A DNA stretch of 64,000 nt, from positions 19,917,501 through 19,981,500 of the forward strand of contig JARDYH010000006.1 of assembly GCA_029215795.1 (NCBI GenBank). Reading direction: 5' to 3'. Positions 34,411-46,769 of this stretch are shown here, in pieces; positions within the stretch are counted from its first letter, which is position 1, and each line of letters begins with the position of its first letter. Source of the stretch: Anniella stebbinsi (taxonomy: Eukaryota; Chordata; Lepidosauria; Squamata; Anniellidae). The position numbers were made by a program, and so were the translations under genes. The notes below the pieces were generated by a model, which was given only the letters and a program-made list of their open reading frames with translations, had not been told where the DNA came from and searched no databases.

Positions 34411-36274
34411 TTCATCAACACAAGACTCAAATGTTCAGCCATACTTCATTGTGCACTTAATTTTCCCCAAATAAAATCAATGGGACTTTTAAATGCTTGA
34501 CTTTGGCTGGATCATGTTCATACGTTTCCTCTTTTATTTAAACATCCCTTTTCCCCTCATTTTCAATCTGCTACCTGTAACTTTCGTTGGCCTGCATTCA
34601 CCACGAAAGGAAATGACTGTTTCCAAAAACAGAATCACAAGTTGGGGGAGCCCTTCTGGATCCATCATTAGTGAACATCATTAACCACCCTTCTAAATTA
34701 AAACCAAATACTCAAACTCTTAAACTGACACTACTTTTTAATGGGGGGTGGGATATAGCAACAGGACAAGTAAGGAGAGAGATGAAAATAAGAAAGATGA
34801 TTGAAAAATAATATTTAGCATATATACAGTGAATTTCAAGTTTCACATTTATTATCTAAGCAATCATTACAATAACCCAGCGAGATAGGCCAGTATCATA
34901 ATTCTATAGATGGGGTGGGCTGAGAGAACAGAGGTTTGCCTAAGGAGCCCTTCTGAGTGCTTCAGCCAAGGACTTTTTGGCTCACATCTAACACCATTAG
35001 CTCTACACCATTTTGTTTAGAAATATCTCTATGTTCAAACTTGTCACGGATGTTCTGCAGTCATTAAAAGGTTTGTTTTTGTGAAAACAAAACCATTGAT
35101 GGTGTTGCTGCTTAAGGGACAGGCAGATCTTGTGTGCAACCTGTTCTCTTGCAACCTTTTCCTGCTGCCCCTGTTCACATGATAATCAAAAGGGACAACA
35201 CTCTAGGGAATGTTGTGGTGGCTCCAGGTATTTTTTTTAATAGAGAAGAGGTTAATTAAATGAATAATCAGCAAGCAGCCTCAAGCCCTCTGCCCCCCAG
35301 CTGCATCTGCAGTATGGGATAGCAGCCTATCCTATATTACAAAGTTGTTCATGGGTTCCTGGAATAAAGTGTGTGACACACTTTGGGCTCTCACAAAGGT
35401 TCTATACAAATGCTAGGAATTATTGTTGTTAGTAGGGCTAGACTTGAAAGATTTATACAAAGGTAGGAGTAAGGGGATTTTCCCATGCTGACAAAAGAAG
35501 ATCCATAAATGGAAAGATACCTGTAGGGAAAGTTGAAAAAGGACAACAACAAAATAATAATAATAGTGGTAAAGTATGACACTGCTTTCTTATGAAATGA
35601 AGAAACCCGTGAATGTCTCTGTGTAACCCTTTCTACCTAAAGGCTGCACCATTACAATAATTCCAGTTTATGGGAAATTGCAGGAGGACAGTAGGGAATG
35701 TGCCCTGGTTATGTATTAAAATTTAACAGCAATACGATTGGTAAAATGCCTGATAGTTTAATGCTAATAATAATCCAGTTCTAAGCAGTTGGAGATTGTG
35801 GAAATTTCCTTTTCTGGAGAATGAGAAATTCCCACAGCTTCAGGCAGGGTGATTCTGGACTACAGGGGCAAGGAGTGGGGTGCTGCGAAGAGGATGCTTT
35901 GGGGTAACTCGTATCTTCTGCTTGGTGAAACTCCTTGGCCACTCTTGTCCTACCAAAGCAAGCAGCAAACAATGAAACTGCAAGGCGATCTGAGGTCTGA
36001 GTAACCAAGCTATGATGAAGGCAAAAACAGGTAGACCTCAGAGCAAGCAACCCCCCACTTTCCGGAGGTGCATCTGAGAGGTATCAGCCAGGGGCTGGCG
36101 TTTGCATGGAGTCAGGCAGCTCCTGAAATGCTTTCTCTGAGCATCCTTGGAAATGCAGCACTAAGAGCACTGGAAGAGTTCAGAAGTACGTGTGTGTATC
36201 TGAGAAGAGAAGGAGGGGTTCAAAATTGTGAGAGGGAAGGGGAGGGAAGGGGAGGAAATATTACTTGTTGTTTT
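34411..36274. other. No gene; MIR-like trace
   Basis: A MIR-like fragment (attacaataacccagcgaga, agaggtttgcctaaggag) lies at about 34860-34960. The rest is unremarkable. Confidence 0.4.
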
Positions 36275-36395
36275 TAGCCCATCGATGTACATGGCGCTTT
36301 GCAGACTAATATATGCAGAACAGACAGGCCCCTGCCCCCAGATGCTTACAGTCTAACTTTGACAAGAGAGGGAGGGGAGGCAAAGATAATAGGGG
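36275..36395 (-). repeat. LINE-like 3' fragment
   Basis: 'cgatgtacatggcgctttgc' followed by 'acaggcccctgcccccagat' and 'gcttacagtctaa' is a familiar reptile interspersed-repeat tail. Class is not certain (L2-like). Confidence 0.4.
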
Positions 36396-39300
36396 ATGAT
36401 TATGCGCAAATGCAATTATACGCACTTAGGCTTTGCCTGGACTAATGAGTTAAGCCAAAGGCTCCACAAAAGAGGTAGGTAGGCAGCATCTCCTGGGGTT
36501 TTGCATGTTGTCAGTGGAGGGGATTGTCCAAGGTGAGGGGGACATAGACCTTTGCCCTCTTCCTCCCCACCCCAGTCTCCACTGGGGTCACTCTCAAGGG
36601 CCCCCTGTCTTGTTCCCAAGGAGATTGCCAATGTGGTCTCCAACGTCAGATCAATCTCTGGCTGACGTTTTACGAAGAGCTGTGGTGAAGTTTGCTTACA
36701 AAGACCTTCTCGTGTCTGTATTAGCAAGTGCAGGTGAACGCCAAGTGATCCAGTCATGCTTCCTGTCTTGTTTTTCAAAAGATGTTCAGTAAAGATTACC
36801 TTTATTTAAAGGCAGGAGAAAATGAGCTCAGGAGGTGAAACGCGGAAAGTTAAGTTCGCCACGTTTTGTCCTCCATAGGCAATGCCTAGGTGGTTGTGTT
36901 TTCTCTCCCCCTCCTCTCGCTTTGATGCCCTTGGTTTTCAAGGAATGGATGGGAAAGCAGGCTCACGTTGTAATCCTTTCTCGTTGAAATTGTGATTATG
37001 GGGTGGGTGGGTGGGGATTGCAACTGGCCATTTAATCATTTGATGGGGTCATTTGCTGTTAAATGGGTGAATAAATGTTTATGGTGCCAGATCTCGATCT
37101 CTCTCTCCCCCGCTTAAAATCGTCTTTGCTGGGCTGAAGTTATTCATTCAGATATATAAGTGGTTTCAGATAAGTCTCCTTTGCTTTCTACAGCTTCTGT
37201 GTATTGGTGTGTTTGTTTCTCTCTGGAGTACCTTTCTTTAAAAAAGTTTCTCTCTGGAGTACCTTTTTTAAAAAAAAAAAAAGTTTAGCAATGTCATCAC
37301 TGTAACACTTGATAAAAGGCGCCAAGCGCATCAGATGGAACTCTGTAAAGAGTAATGAGTTTGAAAAGAGCACCTCGCGTGTACACCTACTGGTACCGAG
37401 TCCTAAAACACTCCGTGGTATTTAATCCCATTTTCTTCAATGTGTTATTCCCATTTAAGTGTGTGCTTCAGATCCTGGCCTTATTTGGATTGCAGCCGGA
37501 GTTCCATTTTGTACAAATATTTCCGTTTAAAATGAGGTATGGATCTGACTTAAGGAAAGCGGTTTGTCTCCATTTTAAAAAGCTGCAGCTAAGAAATTCA
37601 TATCCTGCAGGCAAAAACGTTACTTACCTTTTCGAGGGTTTCCAGATAACACCTTTTCTCTCCTCCCCCTCCTTCTCTTCCTCCTCCTCCTCTCTTTACT
37701 GATACTAACTCCCCAATTCTGCTGTAAAAAAAGCCTGCTGGAAATCAAAGGGAAACTAATTTCAAATTCCTGTGTTTAAGATCAGGTGTAAGACAACAAA
37801 GGCTAGAATAACAATCGGCAATCTACTTCTTTGGTGAACGATACTCAGAAGAAAGGCAAAGAAGTTTATTCCATCTACTTTTGTGCTCATATACCCCAAT
37901 TTTAGCTTGCTGACTGGTAAGTCACTTCCGTTAAAAGTAATAGGGATTGCTTCAAAGTATTGTGGGGAGGGAGGAAGAAACTTGATACAAAAGAACAATC
38001 TGTGTTTTTCTTGTACCAGATAGCTGAAAACGCTCCAGAAATAAAATAGTGAAAAAGTACCCCTGCGTCCCTCAAAGATAATGGCACTGGGTGCATTCAT
38101 TTAATGTATGGTCTTTAGCCATCGGTGTGAAATTCTAGACGGAAGATAACAGAAGTGGTAAAGGCAGCAACAAAAATATATGGGCATAATTTTTTTAGTA
38201 AATGTGTGTGCAATACTATTACAACAAACATCCAAATGTAGAGTCTCTTGACATCAACATGGGAATGCTGACAATATTTGTGGTCTCCTTTTGTACATTT
38301 TGAAGAGAAGGAGAGAAACAACAGAATGCTGTTGTTCCCCTAAATGCAATTGTCAAAAATCACTGCCATTATGTCTAATATTGGAGATCCACATATACAT
38401 TTTCGGACTTTCACAAATAGAGACCGGGAGTCACAACCTTACAGAGAAATATTGTGTACCTATAAGTGTATATGAGCATAGGCAGCGCCCACACAGGCAT
38501 GCATATTAGGATCTCTCAAAATGTCAGACTCTCAAAGTAACCTGGAATCACTAAAATGCAGGGGTTTCCATGGTAAATGGGGGAAAAAGAAATCTTTACA
38601 GGAGAAACTCTGTCTAAGGAGGGGGGAAATCCCCTAAATTTCAACATTTTTTTTAGCCCACACCTTTCATTTTGCAATTCCCCCAGTAAGTATACTAAGA
38701 TAATGTATGGGAAGCCTTTGGTTTCTTAGGGAAAACCCTTTGTAAATACTGTGTATTATGTATGTATTAAAGTGCAGTTAATCAAACAAACGGGTTGCTG
38801 AAAATGCGGACAGCTCCTGGTCAGTCTAGTCAGTTACACAGGCTTAATCCACTGTCTATAGTCCAGATTTTAAAGTGCCGCCTGGAGGAGAAAATAATTA
38901 GAACAGCTTGATCTGTATTCCAATTAAACTGAAATACTACATCCAAAGACTACATTCATCTGGATTGTCACTGGAGTTGTAAATAGATGTATTTTTCTAA
39001 CTAGCTAGACAAAACGAAAGAAATCACCATCACGAAAATATGGATGAAAATAGCTTTATATGTAAGGCAACGATCTACGTTGTTTTATTCCAATTCTTTG
39101 TATTACTTATTACTTAGTTATAATTGTTTAATTGTACAAATTTGAGTTTTGTTGTGTGGGCTTGCATGTATATCAGAGAGAGGAAAGTCTGCATTCTCCA
39201 GAGCTAAAAACGAAAGAGAAACAAGAAGTGAGATTGCTGTTAAAGGATCATCTACTTCTAGTGCAAAATAAAAGGAGCTAGCTGTGAATCAACAATACTC

Positions 39301-39749
39301 TCCCACAAAGTTCTTCCCAAGTCAGCCGCTAAACAATGTACCGATTTAAACAAGGGAAGAAAATAAAAATGAAGTGCAAACGGTTTGGAACTTCATAGGG
39401 AACTGTTCCGCGCTTGTACAAGAAAACACTCCTCTTCATCTTTATATTAATTTCAGTCTTTTATTATTTTTCAACCAAGTGAATTATGTCTTCTCTGGTT
39501 CTTTGATGGGTACACAAGAGAAAGCACTAGATTTTATGACAACTTCCAAATGAAAAGCAGTATCAGGGGTTTTTAAGGCAGGACAGGGGGGTCGTTGGTT
39601 TTCCAATCTCCCCTTAAATGAAATAACTCCCAAAGAAAAGGGTGCTTCAAATGCGGCTAGCGAGGGGGAAATAATATAGACTAGGAAGGGAAGGAAGGGA
39701 ATCAATTTAACTTGCTAAAATGCTTGTGGCTGGGGTCTCTTTGCATCAT

Positions 39750-39753
<4 letters not shown>
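36396..39753. other. No gene or repeat body recognised
   Basis: Single-copy-looking DNA. A ~32-bp tandem duplication (gtttctctctggagtacctt) lies at about 37213-37283. No LINE body is seen, in contrast to the left half. The AT-rich stretch 38800-39480 shows no coding frame but little obvious decay, and could contain conserved non-coding sequence. Confidence 0.4.
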
Positions 39754-39787
<34 letters not shown>

Positions 39788-39803
39788 ACAGACACACACA
39801 CAC
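39754..39803. repeat. (CA)n microsatellite
   Basis: CA units with two GA interruptions, followed by a CT-rich run to 39835. Confidence 0.95.
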
Positions 39804-40009
39804 TTTCTTCTCTCTCTCTCTGTCTCTCCTTCTCTCCCTTACAGTGCGGCTGCTCCTGAATGCCGTTTAAGGCCAAGATTGGGGATAATGGAAATATCAT
39901 CAGGAGACAATTACCCCTTTTCAGGGTATTCACTTCTCCTCACCGACACTGTCATTTCGGAAATAGGATCATTTGATTCCACATTGCATTAAATAACACC
40001 CAGCCGTCT

Positions 40010-40421
40010 CAAATTGCCAGCTTCTGAAAAAGCCCAACCCCTCGCAATACAACTGCGGGAGCCCCTCGCGCCGCTCCCGCTTTTAGGCCGAGCGGCCGAG
40101 CGCGCGCTACTGCCGCGCAACAAGAGGGGAGGCGGGAGGGCGAATTTCCCCCACCCGGAAAGTACCCTCCGACGCACGAGCTGGAGGAGGTCTTCCCAGA
40201 CCGGCCGCATGAAGGGCCAAAACTGAAACCTCGGGCTCGAGGGGGGGGGGGAGTGAAATAAGGCGGGAGACGAGGAGGCTGCGACGTGGCAAGCGCGCGG
40301 GGAAAGAGTCCCCGGCGCATTCGCACGGACGCGCTCTCTCTCTCGGCGGCAACCCGCAATCTCCTTCCTCGGACTCCCTCGCGCGCACGGGCTCACATTG
40401 GCCGAGAGGGACTCGCGCGCG

Positions 40422-40456
<35 letters not shown>

Positions 40457-41200
40457 CGCGGCACAACTGATTGGTTTTGTCGCTTGGCCTATTGGGTTTC
40501 TCCGCCAAGTGGGCCTCGCCCGGGCTCCGTATCTTTGGGGTTGAGGGACGGCGGCAGGCAGGCAGGCTGACTGACTGACTGACTTACCCCTCTCTGGTTT
40601 TCCTTCCCGGGTCCGCTGCTGTGGAGGAACTCAGGCGCCTTCTTCCTCCACTTTCGGCGCTTTCTGCTCCTTCTCTCAGCAAAGCCACAGCCTTACTTGT
40701 TTCTCTCTTCCCCTGCGCGCAGACCCCGCGGGCGCCGCCCGGGTGACATTTCCGAGGTAGATAAGCGACGCTCAGCGAAGCCCCCCTCCCCCCTTCAAAT
40801 GGTTCCTTGACTAGCTTATCCTGCCTGCGCCCGCGTGCGCGCGCGCGCACCTGCCTCCGCCCGCGGTGGTCCTCACGGCTCGGCTTCGTGGCTTGGCGCG
40901 CTTCCCTCGGCTGCCGTGGAGCTTCCTCCTCGGAGGCGCTTCTGTGGATTTGAGCCTCGCAGACTTCGCGGCACTCTTTGTTTTAACGTTACCCTCCCTC
41001 CCGGATTACTAATTCGATGGGGGGGGGGGGGGGAGAGACGACAGGCAGGAAACGCAGCGTCGGGACCGTGTGTATGTTTCTCTCCCCCCCCCCTCCTTAA
41101 GAGGTGAAGACGAGGACACAGCTGGACAAATGTTTGTGCGGGCTTGAGGTGGCCAGGTGGCCAGGGACGCAGCAAAAGGGTGCAATGCCCAACATGCTCC
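40010..41200. promoter_or_regulatory. CpG island, candidate promoter
   Basis: About 1.2 kb of dense CpG in an AT-rich setting, with a (GC)n(AC)n tract at 40413-40456. An inverted CCAAT word (gattgg) lies at about 40469 and 'ctattggg' at about 40489. On the minus strand, 'agaggggtaagtc' at about 40579-40590 is a strong splice-donor consensus, consistent with an untranslated first exon to its right. Long open frames on both strands are explained by base composition. No protein family is recognisable, so only a transcription start, direction unknown, is suggested. Confidence 0.5.
40413..40456. repeat. (GC)n(AC)n compound microsatellite
   Basis: About nine GC units run into twelve AC units. Such alternating purine-pyrimidine tracts can adopt Z-DNA. 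Confidence 0.9.
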
Positions 41201-41365
41201 AAGCACGCTTCCTTAGAAGTTAAGCCACACTGAATTCAGCAGACTTTCTCCCCGGTCGATGTGTGTTTAGGATGGACGCCCAGATTTCAAAGTAAGTCCC
41301 ATTTAAATCAGCGGGTGGATTGAGGATTGCTATGAAAAAGCCTCGGTCCGACTGGGGATCTTCTA

Positions 41366-41445
41366 CGCTGCAATCTTATGGACATCTACTTCGGAGTAAA
41401 GCCGACTGAACTCAGGGCTTACTTCTGAATAAACATGCACAGCCC
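41366..41445. repeat. Dispersed palindromic repeat (GGATTG family)
   Basis: 'ctgcaatcttatggacatct' to 'cttctgaataaacatgcaca'. Partial copies of the same words occur at 41215-41340. Confidence 0.5.
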
Positions 41446-41826
41446 AGTTCTTCCCATTGTTTCTCTAAGCACAAATGATCCCCTGTTGGGTTTTCTCTTG
41501 GACTCTACAGCCAAAAGTACATTCGGCCGAAGTGAACCCCTTTTAACGAAGTCCTGTTGATTTCAATAGGGCAATATGGGTGAGAGCTGAACAGCTGTTT
41601 AACTCTCCCATGGAAATCATTGAGACTTTGAGCTCTGCTCCCAAAAGATCCACCTACTGAACTGAATGAAACTTACTTCCTAATCAGAATACTTAGAATT
41701 TCAGCCTTCAAAGTGCTTAACCTTGAGTGGATGGATGATACGCATTTCTTAGAAGTAGGCAGCATTGGACACGATCCAGCCAAAGTCAAAGATTTTAAAA
41801 TCAGGGGGACTTATTTCCAATTAAGC

Positions 41827-41935
41827 TACAATTCTATACCGACTTACTTGGGAGCAAGCCACTTTAAACTCAATGGGATTTGCTTTTGAATAGACATTAT
41901 AGAATTGCACTGTAAGTGAATATAGGATTGCAGCC
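41827..41935. repeat. Dispersed palindromic repeat (GGATTG family)
   Basis: 'acaattctataccgacttac', 'actcaatgggatttgctttt' and 'atagaattgcactgtaag', followed by an extra 'tataggattgcag'. A further half copy lies at 41945-41995. Confidence 0.6.
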
Positions 41936-41999
41936 TCACCACAAGTGTGCAATTCTATGCACACTTATTTGAGTCCCATTGAGTTCAAAGTACAATAGC

Positions 42000-43147
42000 A
42001 TCTTGCTGTGAGAGAATTGCCCCCTTGCATTTTCAGAAAGAGGCATCAGTATTTAAAATGGTTGATTCTAAAGTAAAAGTCTTTGAGTACAGACAGTATC
42101 TCTCCAGCCTTACCCCAAACTTGTATCTAGAAACCGTCGCAGTTCAGCTTGGATGAGAACAAATCCGAAATATCCAGGGAATGAAACTGACACCTCCCCC
42201 CCCCCCCCGCTTTGCGATTTTTGAAACTCTTCATCGCATTCCTCTACAGAGCAGCTTTCAAACAAGCTGGACCGTGGTCCCTGGATAGAAAATGTAGAAG
42301 CTAAGACTAAGCAAACTTGGCCCGTCTGAAATAGTTCCACTGAAAGGGGAATGGGACTGTTAAAGTTCATGTGACATCGATTTAGACATTAATTAACCCC
42401 TAAAACCCTGGCCCACACACTATTGGGACTGTAAATAAATTAGATTTTGACTTAAATTTTATTGAAAAGTTTTCCAGGTACAACAGTATAAACAAACATG
42501 CAATTAATCAACGGCATATAGAAGGAAGAAGAAATAGAGATAATCATGGCTTGCAAGATCCAGAAAATGGTTGTTATGGCGTACAGTAGTTTGAACGATT
42601 GTGTATGTTCCGCATCATCAAAAGCATCTGTCTGTTGTATTCAGACCTAAATGGTCCCATCACCATCTCGGGGATCAGCCCATCTACTAAAGTAATCCAC
42701 TCATTTGCAGAGAGCAACAGGACTTTGGAATGTTTCCTTCATAAGCGCCCAAGCTCTAGAACGTCATTGGGGACATAATCCTATACAAGTTTGGACAGAA
42801 AGAAGTCCTACAACAACCAGCATACTAAGATTTTGTAGGACTTTGTCTGTCTAAATATGGTTAGGATTGCATCCTCAATGTCTTACAGATGGTATTTTAT
42901 AATTGATTCTTAAATTTGTAAATTGCTGTGATATATTCTATGAATATAAATAATTTCAATAAAGATTTTGATGATAACCTTTTTTATTATTCATTTACAT
43001 TTTTGGTACGAAGCTGGTCATTCTAATGTGCAGCTAAAGGCCATAGATCCAAAGCCTTTTCTTTTCCGGGCAACGAGTGTTTTGAAGAAATTACTGCGGA
43101 AATGTTTGGGGACAAAATACATATGCGTGAAGTTTGAGTGATATGCA
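42000..43147. other. No gene recognised
   Basis: A C run lies at about 42196-42208. The rest is AT-rich single-copy DNA with no coding support. Confidence 0.4.
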
Positions 43148-43218
43148 GTGCAATATGCATGTTTACTGAAGTAAGTCCCACAGTGGGACTTACTTCCAAG
43201 TAAACACATATAGGATTG
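43148..43218. repeat. Dispersed palindromic repeat, best copy
   Basis: Almost a perfect palindrome: 'gaagtaagtcccac' is followed at once by 'gtgggacttacttc', flanked by 'gtttact' and 'aagtaaac'. It ends 'atataggattgctg'. Confidence 0.7.
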
Positions 43219-43219
43219 C

Positions 43220-44409
43220 TGTTAAAGCATTGATATTCCACCCCCATAATCCACATTTTTGGTGGTTTACAGTACAACATAATATTAAAAATAGGTATAC
43301 AGGAGCATCGCTGCAGACTTCTCCAGTGGGACCCTGATTGGAATCAGTGGGAAATGTGGCTCCTATTTCATACCAATGAGGCTCATGCAGGAGAACTTCC
43401 CTGTGTCACGGGACCAAAAAGAAATGCCTGTTTTTGCTCCTGTGTATCTCAATCAGCCTTTCACAGGAAAACCTCTGCCTGGGTTATGACCAGTAAACCC
43501 CTCCGAATGAATAGGAATAGTAAACTACTGATTTTCATCTAATTCTTGGTATGTGTTTTAGATTAATTTTCCAAATGTTAGAGTTTGCATTGTTTAGAGA
43601 TTATTATGATTATATATCATTACGATACCTTTAGTATCCATCCTTTAATGTAACCCAAGCACAATTTGAGGGAAGGCAGATTTGCATAAGCATTCTAAAA
43701 GTCTTTTTGAGATACTGAAAGAAGGGTGGGATAAATTTTACAATTTAAAAAACAAAAGCTATTTGAACCATTTCCTTTTCCCTTCCCTTAATACAGTGTC
43801 ACGGCAAAATCAAAATATCTTGAAAATGTAATTGCGAATACCCTTAACTTTCAGCCCTAGAGATTAAAATCTGACCTTCTGGATTAATCAACTACGACTG
43901 AACACTTACAAGGAGTGGATCCATGTCCAATTGAAATCAAGGGGCCTTATTACTTCTGAATAAGCATGTTTAGGATCGCACTGCATAGGTTTAAGCCTAT
44001 AACAGGCTGAAATAGACAACTCTGTTGTGGATATGTAAGGTTAAGTTTAAAGCAAGACCTTTAATAGACTGTCACATCTGAAATACTCTGGTTGGAGAAG
44101 CGACTGGAGTGGGGTGGGGGACTGATTTAGACAAGCCTTCAACACCGAAGAAAGCGCTTCCATGTGGAAACGAACATGTGCAAGGATGGAGAGACCTGCT
44201 CCAAGTGCAGATGCATTTGCACATGCGCAAATGCTTCCCTGTTTCTTGCTAATGTGGTTGTTAACAGACTGACAGCCTCTACTTCATGGTAATCAGAATC
44301 GCCACACCGTCCATCGCCACCTCCCCTTCTAGTAATCCCCGCCACACATCCTTGTGTTTTGGGATCTAAGCAAGCCCGATCCTGCAGCTTATATAAAAAT
44401 AAACCCAAT
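43220..44409. other. No gene; minor repeat traces
   Basis: A LINE-tail trace (ttggtggtttacagtacaac) lies near 43258 and a half copy of the GGATTG palindrome at 43918-43990. No coding frame is supported. Confidence 0.4.
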
Positions 44410-44429
44410 TGAATCTATTTGCACATGCT

Positions 44430-44512
44430 TCCATTTAATTTACTTATTTGTTTCATTTCTCCATACTGCCCAATATCAGAAGCAGTCTGGGCGGTTCACT
44501 TAAAAATGTATT
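44430..44512 (-). mobile_element. L2 LINE 3' end fragment
   Basis: 'ttatttgtttcatttctcca', 'actgcccaatatcagaagca' and 'tctgggcggttcac' are the antisense of the L2 hairpin, diverged. Confidence 0.55.
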
Positions 44513-44885
44513 TGGCAATAAATTGTATTGATAGGTTCGCAAGCCGTAAAAACCAGTACTTTGACCTAGCTTGTTTTCAAATTGGGCACTTTGGCATCAC
44601 ACTTTCATCTTTCCTCTAGTGAGTTCAAGGCTGCACAGGGAAGATTTCTCCCATTCGTCCTTTGCTACAACCTTGTGAGGTGGGAATTCCATCAGCCAGC
44701 AGATGCCAAGTGGTCCACCGGAAACTGGCTAGTGGTACCCCCTGCCCACCCCTGCACTATACCACACTGACTCTCAGGGCATTCTGTAAAGCCCATTAAG
44801 CCTGTCGTCAATCAACAAAGATAACCTATCTCCGGTGGGTGACCTAAACAAGGGAAAGCACGTAAGCGTAGGATACCAACTGTTC

Positions 44886-45092
44886 CAGTGGAGGCTGGTG
44901 GCACCAATTTCAGTGAGGCTGTGAATCCGCTCTTGGTTTCAGTCAGAACTCTGAAGGGCCCGTCCAAGCTGCCAAACCCATTTGGGGACTTGGGTTCAGC
45001 ATCTTGGATAGCTCATTAAGAGTTCTGACTGGTCACTGAAACCCAGAATGGATTCATAGCCCCACTGAAATCGGAATCACCAGTCTTCCTTG
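44886..45092. mobile_element. hAT-like palindromic MITE, copy 1
   Basis: 207 bp with ends 'cagtggaggctggtggcacc' and 'ggaatcaccagtcttccttg'. The arms run through 'aggctgtgaatccgctct' and its counterpart 'agaatggattcatagccc' to a centre at 'catttggggacttggg'. It is the same family as 46770-46981. The CAGTGG end and the near 8-bp duplication of the second copy point to hAT. Confidence 0.65.
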
Positions 45093-45623
45093 AAGGGATG
45101 CAACTTGTGGATTCAAATTTTCAGGAAAGCGTGTGATCAGAATCCAAGGGCAATCTCCTGGGTGCTTGAATGATCTGCTATTTAGAACAAGTATTTTAAA
45201 AGCAAAAACAAAATTCCAGGTGGTCTGGGGAAATTCTCACATCACAGGGAGGCCAAGCTTCCCAACGCTTATGAGTGTTTAGACGAAATTGTTCCATTGA
45301 GTTCTGAGCCTCCTAAACAGCCAGTCAAAGATCTCGCCTTCAACGCCTTTTGCATGGAGGCGCTCTGCGCCCTTGCCCTGAATGCAGCCTTGGTCTCTTT
45401 CTCCCCTATGCAATACCAATGTTTTTAAGGTGCGGAACACTCGTGAATAGGCATCCAGGTGAATGGCAGTTGGCACTTCTCCAGAGCCAGTGAGGCAAGC
45501 AGCATCATGCTCCTTATTCTACATTTTAAAAAATGGGCTCCTAACAAGCCCACCCACCGACCTAACAGATGCAGTAGGACATCGCTGCATTCTTGGACCA
45601 AAGACCACTCTTCTTTAAATCCC

Positions 45624-45626
<3 letters not shown>
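45093..45626. other. No gene recognised
   Basis: No coding or repeat signature. Confidence 0.4.
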
Positions 45627-45659
<33 letters not shown>

Positions 45660-45671
45660 AAAAGAAAGAGG
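45627..45671. repeat. (AAAG)n microsatellite
   Basis: About ten AAAG units with one interruption near the right end. Confidence 0.92.
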
Positions 45672-46432
45672 CATTTGTAGCATTGAAAAAAGGCACAAAC
45701 TTGAAAGGAAAAGGAAAGACCAAACTACTCTCCCTGAGGGTTGTGGGTGATTGAATTGTTGATTTTATTGATTTTGCAAGACAGTTGTTGATGGCAGGTG
45801 ATGAGCTGCTTCTTCCCACATAACGGCAAACTTGCTCAACCTTTGTATCGACAATGTGGTGGCATTCCTACTATACCTACGATCGATTTAGACCCTCAGA
45901 GTAGTTCAGATCAGGGAGCGCTTTCGCAAAGCTGTAACCCTCCTCGAGTGCCATTGTTTGGTAGAAAGTTGGGATACAAATCAAATAGTAAGTAAATAAT
46001 GTAATGTAGTGTGAATACATTTTGCTTCCATCCTTCTGGAAGTGAAATCATCTGATCCGATTCTAGGCATACTAACTAACATGGAATAAAGGGCTGGCTG
46101 ACTCAGACATGCGCATATTGACTTCATTTCTTTACCCACCTGATGACTTCCTGCTGAATGTGTGAATTGGCTCCCGCTGAAAATGACTGAACATGCAGTT
46201 CTGAACCAGTCCTCTGTCTGGTTGCTTTTCATAGATTTGTTTTCAACAATGTCTGTTTTGGATTTCACTTCAGTCGCATCCATCCATGTTCACCCGGAAA
46301 TGTCCCACTGAGTTTGGTGGGAGTATCGCTCTAGCAAAGTGTTCTATTCACTATATATAATGGCATTTTCATTATTTCAAGAGCTGACAAACCCATCCTA
46401 CCATCCATCCCAAAGGAATCCTCCTCTTATCC

Positions 46433-46613
46433 AAAACAACAAAAGGTCTTGTGGCGTCCTAAAGACAAACACATTTATTATGTCATAAGGTTTCGTGGAT
46501 GAGCTGCAGCTGGCGCCGTGGGCAATGTCCCATGAAATGTTATGCCCTAATACACATGTTAAGGTCTCATAAACCTTTTTGTTGGTTTTGCTGCAGCAGA
46601 CTAACACGGTTGC
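46433..46613. repeat. Inverted pair of 'ttaaggtgccacaa' repeat
   Basis: 46433-46500 is the repeat in minus orientation (cttgtggcgtcctaaagaca, atttattatgtcataaggtt). 46517-46613 is in plus orientation (gaaatgttatgccctaatac, ttttgctgcagcagactaac). The two halves face each other across about 16 bases. Confidence 0.6.
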
Positions 46614-46769
46614 CCATTTGAAACTTCTTAGCCTAGGATCCTATGTCTCCAGACTCCCAGGAACAAACTAGGAATGAATGTTCATCTGAATAACATCTGC
46701 GTTGCTATACCCAGCCGGATATACCTTGTCCCCCAGCTCGTGCCATGATATGGACAAGGTGGCCCATTT

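Noticed and set aside
36416..36792. Two ~100-codon open frames on opposite strands
   Set aside because: No splice context, family signature or codon pattern supports either, and they overlap each other.
40107..40850. Several overlapping 90-130-codon frames in the CpG island
   Set aside because: Arg/Pro/Ala-rich frames on both strands are expected from GC-rich sequence, and none shows domain-like composition.
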